Of a DNA stretch of 16,789 bases, positions 1-5,579 are shown piece after piece. The DNA is from an uncultured Oscillibacter sp. (GTDB lineage: Bacteria; Bacillota; Clostridia; Oscillospirales; Oscillospiraceae). Every line of letters begins with the position of its first letter. Positions within the stretch are counted from its first letter, which is position 1. A model generated the notes under the pieces. The model made no database searches. It was not told where the DNA came from and saw nothing but the letters and a program-made list of their open reading frames with translations. Both the position numbers and the translations under genes were made by a program. The DNA lies in contig CAJUBX010000049.1 of the NCBI GenBank assembly GCA_910585165.1, positions 1 through 16,789 on the forward strand. The letters are read 5' to 3'.

Positions 1-1
1 C

Positions 2-820
2 CTTTTGAACCTGGAGCGCTCCGCCTCCCGGCTGGAGCAGAAGCTGGCCACCTCCGGCATGGAGGAAAAGCAGATTCTGGACCGTCTTTGGGAACACTAC
101 GAGCTGAGCCACTCCGACGCCCAGGCCCAGAGGATGGAGCTGGAAAGCGTCCCCAAAGCCGCCCGGCGGATCGCCGAGCTGAAAAAGGGCATCACCGCCC
201 TGGGCGCGCCGAATATCGGTGCGATTGAGGAGTATGACCGGGTGAACGCCCGCTATACCTACCTGACGGACCAGAGGGACGATGTGGAGAAGGCGAAGAA
301 AGAGCTGGAAGCCATCATCGGCGGCATCACCGGGGAGATGACCCGGATTTTCGCCGAGCAGTTCCAGCTTTTAAACGAGAGCTTCCAGGCCACCTTCCTG
401 GAGATGTTCGGCGGAGGACAGGCCCAGCTGGAGCTGGAGGACGAGAGCGATATCCTGAACTGCGGCATCGAGATTAAGGCCCAGCCGCCGGGCAAGACGC
501 TGAAAACCATCTCGCTCCTCTCCGGCGGGGAAAAGGCGTTCGTGGCCATCGCGCTGTACTTCTCTATTTTAAAGGTGCATCCCACGCCGTTTTGCGTCAT
601 GGACGAGATTGAGGCGGCGCTGGACGACGTAAACGTCACCCGCTATGCCCGGTACATGCGCCGCCTGGCGGGGAAAACCCAGTTTATCGTCATCACCCAC
701 CGCCGGGGCACCATGGAGGAGGCCGACGTTCTTTACGGCGTGACCATGCAGGAAAAGGGCGTTTCCAAGATTCTGACCATCAATCTCAACGACATGGCGA
801 AGGAATTGGATATCCGGTAG
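2..820 (+). CDS. smc: Chromosome partition protein SMC, C-terminal part (5' truncated by window edge)
   Basis: This is the C-terminal part of the SMC ATPase, the core of the condensin complex (with ScpA and ScpB) that organises and segregates the chromosome. The reading frame is open to the left edge, so the true start lies outside. Counting from the codon at base 5, the first ~110 residues are the end of the second coiled-coil arm. The C-terminal ABC head follows: the signature LSGGE at residues 172-176, Walker B ending in Asp200-Glu201 (motif PFCVMDE), a D-loop (AALDD), and the switch histidine in FIVITHRRGTME near residue 232. The tail LYGVTMQEKGVSKI is typical of bacterial SMC rather than RecN or SbcC. 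It is followed at 16 bp by a small zinc-ribbon gene and then ftsY, and smc-ftsY is a common Bacillota arrangement. Identification is near certain. Confidence 0.97.
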   Translation, partial: LLNLERSASRLEQKLATSGMEEKQILDRLWEHYELSHSDAQAQRMELESVPKAARRIAELKKGITALGAPNIGAIEEYDRVNARYTYLTDQRDDVEKAKKELEAIIGGITGEMTRIFAEQFQLLNESFQATFLEMFGGGQAQLELEDESDILNCGIEIKAQPPGKTLKTISLLSGGEKAFVAIALYFSILKVHPTPFCVMDEIEAALDDVNVTRYARYMRRLAGKTQFIVITHRRGTMEEADVLYGVTMQEKGVSKILTINLNDMAKELDIR

Positions 821-835
821 GGGGGAGAGAACGCT

Positions 836-1093
836 ATGACCTTGCGGCAGAAGATACGGATTACTTTGGCGATGTTCGCATCGTCCGCTGTGCTGATAAT
901 CGCCGGAATTTGGGGGAAAAGCGTGGCAATGGGAAGCGGAGGAGGATTTTTGTTCTTCGCGTCCATTCTGACGGCCCTGATTTGCTGGCGCTGTCCCAAC
1001 TGCGGGAAGGGGTTCGACCCGCCCTTCAAGAAGAAGAACTGCAAGCGCTGCGGGCTGGAGATTGACTATGAGGCCCGGGGGAGGAAATTTTGA
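836..1093 (+). CDS. Small membrane protein with C-terminal zinc ribbon
   Basis: This 85-residue protein has no function I can name. Residues about 10-27 and 36-51 are hydrophobic and look like two membrane helices. They are followed by a cytoplasmic-type zinc ribbon with Cys53-x2-Cys56 and Cys69-x2-Cys72, plus an extra Cys50. The ATG at 836 follows a purine-rich ribosome site (GGGGGGAGAG), 16 bp after smc. Similar short 'two helices plus zinc ribbon' proteins are common as hypothetical genes in gut clostridia. The 3' end is odd. The stop codon sits in the context GGGGGAGG-AAA-TTT-TGA-T, and directly after it, in the +1 frame, runs a sequence that reads like a second copy of this protein's own C-terminus (see next entry). 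The coding call is good; the function is unknown. Confidence 0.8.
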   Translation: MTLRQKIRITLAMFASSAVLIIAGIWGKSVAMGSGGGFLFFASILTALICWRCPNCGKGFDPPFKKKNCKRCGLEIDYEARGRKF

Positions 1094-1148
1094 TTTTGGG
1101 AAATCCTGTCCCAGGTGCAAAAGACGGATTGACTTTGACAAAAAATAA
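1092..1148 (+). other. Out-of-frame zinc-knuckle tail (possible +1 frameshift extension or gene remnant)
   Basis: In the +1 frame relative to the upstream zinc-ribbon gene, codons from 1092 to the TAA at 1146-1148 read FDFGKSCPRCKRRIDFDKK (the first Phe being the shared TTT). This closely parallels the in-frame C-terminus NCKRCGLEIDYEA ending about ten residues before the stop. No ATG, GTG or TTG in this frame could start it independently. Two readings fit. One is a remnant of a tandem paralogue that lost its 5' part. The other is a programmed +1 shift at TTT-TGA adding 18 residues (total 103) and a third CxxC. Slippage of the Phe codon from TTT to the overlapping TTT is possible because four T's are present. 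Sequence alone cannot decide. Confidence 0.45.
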
Positions 1149-1163
1149 TCCAGGGAGGAAGCT

Positions 1164-2036
1164 ATGGGCTTTTTTGACAAGCTGAAAAAAATCACCACCA
1201 ACCTGTTCACTACCTACACCGAGGCGGACGAGGCCTTTTTCGAGGAGCTGGAGGAATCCCTCATCCTCTCCGACTTCGGCATGGAGATCGCCGTGGAGAC
1301 GGTGGAAAAGCTCCGGGAGAAGGTCCGCCGGGAGAAGCTCCAGAGCCAGGAGGAGGTCCGCGCCGCCCTGCGGGAGATCATCGTGGACACGCTGAACGTG
1401 GGCACCACGGAGGTGAACGTCTCCACCTCCCCCTGCGTGTTCCTCTTCATCGGGGTCAACGGCGTGGGGAAGACCACCTCCATCGGGAAGATGGCAAACC
1501 TCCTGCGCTACGGCGGGAAGAAGTGCCTCCTCTGCGCGGCGGATACCTTCCGGGCGGCGGCGGCGGACCAGCTGGAAATCTGGGCGGAGCGGGCCGGGGC
1601 CGATCTGATCCGCCAGCACGAGGGCGCGGACCCCGGCGCGGTGCTGTTCGACGCGCTCCAGGCCGCCAAGGCCCGGGGGGTGGACGTGGTCCTCTGCGAC
1701 ACGGCAGGGCGGCTCCACAACAAGCAGAACCTGATGGCGGAGCTGGCGAAGCTTTCGAAGATCATTGACCGGGAGTGCCCCGGCGCGGCCCGGGAGACCC
1801 TGCTGGTTTTGGACGCCACCACAGGCCAGAACGGACTGGTTCAGGCCCGGACCTTCAAGGAGGCGGCGGGACTGACGGGCACTATCCTCACCAAGCTGGA
1901 CGGCACCGCCAAGGGCGGCATCGCCGTGGCGATTGCCCGGGAACTGAACGTGCCCGTGAAGTTCGCCGGAATGGGGGAGGGCATCGGCGACCTCCAGCCC
2001 TTTGACTCCGAGGCTTACGCCGAGGCAATCATATAA
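1164..2036 (+). CDS. ftsY: Signal recognition particle receptor FtsY
   Basis: FtsY is the SRP-receptor GTPase that docks ribosome-SRP complexes at the membrane and hands nascent membrane proteins to SecYEG. The 290-residue protein has a short N-terminal helical N domain (about 1-85) without the long acidic A domain of E. coli FtsY, as is usual in Bacillota. The NG GTPase core is complete: P-loop GVNGVGKT (97-104), DTFRAAA insertion-box motif (127-133), G3 DTAGR (179-183), G4 TKLDG (243-247), and the G5 region GMGEGIGDLQPFD (269-281). The last motif distinguishes FtsY from Ffh. The ATG at 1164 follows GGGAGGAAG at a suitable distance. It lies 15 bp after the zinc-knuckle tail and 13 bp before another small zinc-ribbon gene, so it is probably cotranscribed with both. 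Confidence 0.97.
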   Translation: MGFFDKLKKITTNLFTTYTEADEAFFEELEESLILSDFGMEIAVETVEKLREKVRREKLQSQEEVRAALREIIVDTLNVGTTEVNVSTSPCVFLFIGVNGVGKTTSIGKMANLLRYGGKKCLLCAADTFRAAAADQLEIWAERAGADLIRQHEGADPGAVLFDALQAAKARGVDVVLCDTAGRLHNKQNLMAELAKLSKIIDRECPGAARETLLVLDATTGQNGLVQARTFKEAAGLTGTILTKLDGTAKGGIAVAIARELNVPVKFAGMGEGIGDLQPFDSEAYAEAII

Positions 2037-2049
2037 GGAGGCGGACAGA

Positions 2050-2286
2050 ATGTTCGACCATTGTCCCCGCTGTGAGGCGGCTTTGAAACCGGGATTTCTG
2101 CGAAGCGGACAACGCGGTATCCTCTGGACCCCCTCCGGCAAAAACCGCCTTTCCTATCTGCCCATGGGAGAGGGCGAGTTTGAGCTTCCGGCGGAAAGCC
2201 TCTTAAAAGGGGTGAAATGGCCCGGACAATACTGCGAGAACTGCGGTTTGATTTTGATTGAGACCAAAGAGGAGGAATCAACTTGA
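2050..2286 (+). CDS. Small zinc-ribbon protein, DUF6487-like
   Basis: This 78-residue soluble-looking protein has an N-terminal CPRC (Cys-x2-Cys near residues 5-8) and a C-terminal CENC pair around residue 62, with a hydrophobic ending (LILIET). The layout, an N-terminal knuckle, a tryptophan-containing middle and a distal second knuckle, recalls the DUF6487 family of presumed zinc-binding proteins. I recall that from memory and no search was done. The function is unknown. I chose the ATG at 2050 because AAGGAGG lies just upstream; longer frames begin inside ftsY without a ribosome site. Its TGA overlaps the TTG start of rph by three of four bases, a strong sign of translational coupling. Confidence 0.8.
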   Translation: MFDHCPRCEAALKPGFLRSGQRGILWTPSGKNRLSYLPMGEGEFELPAESLLKGVKWPGQYCENCGLILIETKEEEST

Positions 2287-3005
2287 CCAGAGAAGACGGC
2301 CGGGCGTTTAACGAGCTGCGGCCTGTGAAGATCACCACCGGCTTTGTCAAATTTGCCGAGGGAAGCTGTCTCATCGAGTGCGGGGACACCAAGGTCCTCT
2401 GCTGCGCCAGCGTGGAGGAGAAAACGCCGCCCCACGTCCCCTTCGGGGAGGGCTGGGTGACGGCGGAATACTCCATGCTGCCCCGGGCCAACCGGGAGAG
2501 GAGCCGGCGGGACGTTTCCAAATTGAAGCTCTCTCCCCGGAGCGCGGAGATTCAGCGCCTGGTGGGCCGGTCCCTCCGCTCCGCCGTGGACATGAAAAAG
2601 CTGGGGGAGCGGACGGTTACCGTTGACTGCGACGTTCTTCAAGGAGACGGCGGCACCCGCACCGCCTCCGTCACCGGGGGCTTTGTGGCTCTGGCCCTGG
2701 CCTGCCGGAGGCTGGTGGAGGACGGCGATCTGGCCGCCAGCCCCATCCGGCACTATGTCGCCGGGGTCTCCGCCGGCATTGTGGAGGATACGCCGCTTTT
2801 GGACCTTCGGTACAGCGAGGACAGCCGGGCCCAGGTGGATTTGAACTGCGTCATGAATGGGCTGGGCGAGCTCATCGAGATTCAGGGCACCGGCGAGGGC
2901 CGGGCCTTCAGCCCTGCGGAGCAGCAGGAGCTGGTCCGCCTGTGCGCCAAGGGCTGCAAGGAGCTGCTGGCCATACAAAAAGAAGCGTTGGGAGGGACAT
3001 TCTGA
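2283..3005 (+). CDS. rph: Ribonuclease PH
   Basis: RNase PH is a phosphorolytic 3'-5' exoribonuclease that trims tRNA 3' ends and also acts on rRNA; it works as a hexameric ring. The 240-residue product has the family's normal length and signatures: GWVTAEYSMLPRA near the start of the core, EIQRLVGRSLR (substrate-binding region), DCDVLQGDGGTRTASVTG (catalytic and phosphate-binding region), DLRYSEDSRAQVDLN, and IEIQGTGEG near the C-terminus. Translation starts at a TTG at 2283. Upstream GAGGAGGAA is well placed, and the start overlaps the stop of the zinc-ribbon gene. Its own stop overlaps the rdgB ATG by one base. The rph-rdgB pairing is conserved in Bacillota. Confidence 0.97.
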   Translation: MTREDGRAFNELRPVKITTGFVKFAEGSCLIECGDTKVLCCASVEEKTPPHVPFGEGWVTAEYSMLPRANRERSRRDVSKLKLSPRSAEIQRLVGRSLRSAVDMKKLGERTVTVDCDVLQGDGGTRTASVTGGFVALALACRRLVEDGDLAASPIRHYVAGVSAGIVEDTPLLDLRYSEDSRAQVDLNCVMNGLGELIEIQGTGEGRAFSPAEQQELVRLCAKGCKELLAIQKEALGGTF

Positions 3006-3601
3006 TGGCGGAAAAATTTGTGCTGGCCACCCACAACCCCGGGAAGCTGGCGGAGATGAAGGCGATTTTGTCGGGCTTAGGCGTGGAGGTCCTCAGCCCC
3101 GCCGAGGCGGGAGTGGAGGTGGACGTGGAGGAGACCGGGACCACCTTTGCCGAAAACGCCATGCTGAAAGCGAAAGCCGTCTGCGCCGCGGCGGGCCTGC
3201 CCGCCATCGCCGACGATTCCGGCCTCTGCGTGGACGCGCTGAACGGCGGCCCCGGCGTATACTCCGCCCGCTACGGCGGGGAGGGTCTGGACGACCGGAA
3301 GCGGTGCCTGCTGCTGCTGCGGAACCTCCGGGGCCAGACCACCCGGGCGGCCCATTTCACCTGCGCCGTGGCCTGCGCGTTTCCAAACGGCGACGCCCTG
3401 GAGGCGGAGGGCCGCTGCGACGGGGCCATCGCCTTCGCTCCCCTGGGGGAGGGCGGCTTCGGCTACGACCCGGTGTTCCTGCTGCCGGAGAAGGGAAAGA
3501 CCTTCGGCCAGATTGGCCCGGAGGAAAAAAGCGCCGTCTCCCACCGGGGAAAAGCCCTGGCGGCTTTTGCCGGAAAACTGGGAACTTATCTCGGAAAATA
3601 A
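3005..3601 (+). CDS. rdgB: XTP/dITP (non-canonical purine NTP) pyrophosphatase
   Basis: RdgB/Ham1 hydrolyses dITP, XTP and dHAPTP-type nucleotides to monophosphates plus pyrophosphate, keeping deaminated purines out of DNA and RNA. The 198-residue protein shows THNPGKLAEM at the N-terminus, TTFAENAMLKAKA, IADDSGLCVDAL followed by PGVYSARYGGEG, GEGGFGYDPVF, and the C-terminal SHRGKALAAF. All family landmarks are in order. The ATG at 3005 overlaps the rph TGA by one base and is preceded by GGGAGGG. A longer frame would begin within rph with no family similarity and was discarded. It is coupled to rph and followed after 22 bp by an unrecognised gene. Confidence 0.96.
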   Translation: MAEKFVLATHNPGKLAEMKAILSGLGVEVLSPAEAGVEVDVEETGTTFAENAMLKAKAVCAAAGLPAIADDSGLCVDALNGGPGVYSARYGGEGLDDRKRCLLLLRNLRGQTTRAAHFTCAVACAFPNGDALEAEGRCDGAIAFAPLGEGGFGYDPVFLLPEKGKTFGQIGPEEKSAVSHRGKALAAFAGKLGTYLGK

Positions 3602-3623
3602 GCGTCTGAAAAGGAGAAGGGCC

Positions 3624-3980
3624 ATGTTCAAGTACAGCGAAGAGGACTCAGCCTACCTGGCGGAGCTGAATGGAATCGAGTTTATCTGCGAAGAGCCCTC
3701 CGGGGAGCTGGAGGAACTGGCAAAGCGGCTGGCGAAGCGCTACGAGGAGCGGCTGCCCGCCCTGGCGGATTTTATCCTGGAGGAGATGGAGGCGGACGGG
3801 CTGATCCCGGCCTATGGTCCGCTCAGCGCCAAGGAGCTTGCCGCCGCTTTGGGAAAACCCCAGATCGATCTGGACCAGAGTGCGGTGCACTATCTGGAAC
3901 AGACCCTGGACGGCCACATTTTTGATGTGGAGTTTGCGGGGGACCTGGAAGAATTTCTGATATTCACGATAGACGGCTGA
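3624..3980 (+). CDS. Hypothetical acidic 118-aa protein
   Basis: I do not recognise this family. The 118-residue product is soluble-looking, with no signal peptide or membrane segment, and is strongly acidic (many Glu and Asp). It is predicted by eye to be mainly helical in residues 20-60. One short stretch, GPLSAKELAAALGKPQIDLD, looks like a helix-turn-helix-sized segment but lacks a convincing wing or repeat. The end (FAGDLEEFLIFTIDG) alternates hydrophobic and acidic residues and may form a beta strand. The ATG at 3624 follows AAAAGGAGAAGG, a good ribosome site; an upstream in-frame start would lie inside rdgB. Its position between rdgB and yhbY, in a cluster of ribosome and RNA maintenance genes, is the only functional hint. 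Confidence 0.75.
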   Translation: MFKYSEEDSAYLAELNGIEFICEEPSGELEELAKRLAKRYEERLPALADFILEEMEADGLIPAYGPLSAKELAAALGKPQIDLDQSAVHYLEQTLDGHIFDVEFAGDLEEFLIFTIDG

Positions 3981-4000
3981 AAGGCCCTAACCGAAAAGAA

Positions 4001-4038
4001 AGGCGGCTCGCATGAGCCGGGAACACATATGGAACTGA
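4001..4038 (+). promoter_or_regulatory. Hairpin and 8-codon upstream ORF at the yhbY start
   Basis: A perfect six-pair hairpin, CGGCTC (4004-4009) with GAGCCG (4014-4019) and loop GCAT, lies just before yhbY. AGGCGG (4001-4006) has ideal spacing to an ATG at 4012 in the hairpin loop. That ATG opens an eight-codon ORF (MSREHIWN) ending at 4036-4038, which overlaps the yhbY ATG at 4029. The yhbY start itself has only a weak ribosome site. Coupled translation through this mini-ORF is a plausible inference; a chance arrangement is also possible. Confidence 0.35.
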
Positions 4039-4355
4039 CAAGCAAGCAGCGGGCCCAGCTGCGGGGCCTGGCAAACGGTATTGATACCATCATCCAGATC
4101 GGCAAGGACGGCATCGGGGAGAACCTCATCAAGCAGGCGGACGATGCCCTGGAGGCCCGGGAGCTTATTAAGGGCAGGGTGCTGGATAACAGCATCGGTT
4201 ACGACGCCCGGACGGCGGCGGAGGAGCTGGCGAAGGCCACCCGCAGCGAGGTGGTCCAGGTCATCGGCGCCAAGTTCGTTTTGTACCGGGAGACCCACTC
4301 CAAACCCAAGGAAAAGCGCATCCAGCTGGTGAAAGAGCGGAAAAAGAACCTTTGA
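4029..4355 (+). CDS. yhbY: Ribosome-assembly RNA-binding protein YhbY (CRM domain)
   Basis: YhbY/YqeI proteins are small CRM-domain RNA-binding proteins associated with pre-50S ribosomal particles. The 108-residue product has the full domain: KQRAQLRGLAN at residues 6-16, the loop QIGKDGI (GxxG-type RNA contact), ELIKGRVL, and REVVQVIG-like strand (EVVQVIGAKFVLYR) followed by a basic tail. In Bacillota it sits beside nadD and yqeK, as here, with nadD starting 25 bp downstream. The ATG at 4029 gives the family's usual N-terminus but has only a weak upstream ribosome site, so initiation may depend on the preceding mini-ORF and hairpin. Confidence 0.95.
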   Translation: MELTSKQRAQLRGLANGIDTIIQIGKDGIGENLIKQADDALEARELIKGRVLDNSIGYDARTAAEELAKATRSEVVQVIGAKFVLYRETHSKPKEKRIQLVKERKKNL

Positions 4356-4380
4356 TCCTGTCTGCAAGGAGGCTTCAACT

Positions 4381-5577
4381 TTGAAGATCGGCATATACGG
4401 CGGAGCCTTCAACCCGCCGCACCTGGGACATATTACCGCGGCCCGGGCAGTATCCGGGCTTTTGAAGCTGGATAAACTCTTGATAATCCCCACGGGCCGT
4501 CCGCCCCATAAAACCCTTCCCCCCGGAAGCCCCTCGTCGGACCAGCGCCTGGAGATGACCCGCCTGGCCATGGAGGAGACGGGCCTGGGGGACCGGGCGG
4601 AGGTGCTGGACCTGGAGGTCCGGCGGGAGGGCAGCAGCTACACCTCCGACACCCTGGCCCTCCTGCGGGAGCAGTACCCGGAGGACGAGCTGTGGCTGCT
4701 GGTGGGCACGGACATGTTCCTCACCCTCCATACTTGGCATGAGCCGGAGCGCATTCTCTCTCTGGCGGGGGTGGCCGCCTTCGGGCGGAGCGAAGCGGAT
4801 TCGCAGGCGCTGTTTTCCGCCCAGCGGGACCGCCTCTGCCGCAGGTTTCCCCAGGCCCGGATTTTCACCCTCAGCATCCCCGGCGTGGTGGACGTCAGCT
4901 CCACGGACCTGCGGGAGCGCCTGGCAGGGGGGGAGGGCGGAGCCCTTCTGGCCCCGGCGGTGTACGGCTACATCCTGCGGGAGGGGCTCTACGGCACAAA
5001 GGCGGATTTAAAGCGCCTGCCCCTGGAGCAGCTGCGGCCTGTGGCCCTGAGCTGTCTGAACCACCGGCGCATTCCCCATGTTCTTGGCACCGAGCAGGAG
5101 GCCGTCCGCCTGGCGGAGCGCTGGGGGGCGGACGCGGAGAAGGCCCGGCGGGCCGCTCTGCTCCACGACTGTACAAAGAAGCTGGGCCTTCCGGAGCAGC
5201 TGGCCCTGGCGGAGCGGTTTCACGTTCCCCTGGACGAGATGGAGCGGCGGGAGATCAAGCTCCTCCACGCCAAAACGGGGGCGGGCATCGCGGAAACCGT
5301 ATTCGGTACGGATCAGGAAGTGACCGGCGCCATCCGCTGGCACACCACCGGCCGGGGAAATATGACGCTGCTGGAAAAGGTCATTTATCTTGCGGACTAC
5401 ATTGAGCCCAACCGGGATTTTCCCGGCGTGGAGGAACTGCGGCGGGCCTGTTACAGGGATTTGGACGAGGGACTGCTTCTGGGCCTGGAGATGACCGTCC
5501 GGGAGATGGAGAGCCGGAACGCGCCCATCCATCCCAAAACCCTGGAGGCCAGGGACGCGCTGAAAGGACAGAGATAA
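4381..5577 (+). CDS. nadD: Fused nicotinate-nucleotide adenylyltransferase and YqeK HD-domain phosphohydrolase
   Basis: This is one 398-residue polypeptide with two enzymes. Residues 1 to about 205 are NadD, which adenylates nicotinate mononucleotide to deamido-NAD: GGAFNPPHLGH (7-17, with the nucleotidyltransferase His14 and His17), SYTSDTL (86-92), GTDM (109-112), and SSTDLRERL (173-181). Residues about 212-395 are YqeK, an HD-domain hydrolase known to cleave symmetric Ap4A: His233, the HD pair His262-Asp263, His296 (LLHAKTGAG), His321 (IRWHTTGR) and Asp339 (ADYIEP). There is no stop or restart between the domains, so this is a true fusion; separate genes are the norm in Bacillus. The TTG at 4381 follows AAGGAGG with 8-nt spacing. 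The next gene begins 2 bp after the stop. Pairing NAD synthesis with Ap4A removal is consistent with nucleotide stress control (inference). Confidence 0.95.
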   Translation: MKIGIYGGAFNPPHLGHITAARAVSGLLKLDKLLIIPTGRPPHKTLPPGSPSSDQRLEMTRLAMEETGLGDRAEVLDLEVRREGSSYTSDTLALLREQYPEDELWLLVGTDMFLTLHTWHEPERILSLAGVAAFGRSEADSQALFSAQRDRLCRRFPQARIFTLSIPGVVDVSSTDLRERLAGGEGGALLAPAVYGYILREGLYGTKADLKRLPLEQLRPVALSCLNHRRIPHVLGTEQEAVRLAERWGADAEKARRAALLHDCTKKLGLPEQLALAERFHVPLDEMERREIKLLHAKTGAGIAETVFGTDQEVTGAIRWHTTGRGNMTLLEKVIYLADYIEPNRDFPGVEELRRACYRDLDEGLLLGLEMTVREMESRNAPIHPKTLEARDALKGQR

Positions 5578-5579
5578 AG

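Noticed and set aside
1090..1191. TTG start at 1090 after GGGGGAGG as a separate short gene
   Set aside because: The frame runs into ftsY out of phase and encodes nothing recognisable; it does not read the zinc-knuckle tail.
1026..2141. 371-codon minus-strand frame across ftsY
   Set aside because: It overlaps ftsY completely and parts of both zinc-ribbon genes, and has no ribosome site or recognisable domain.
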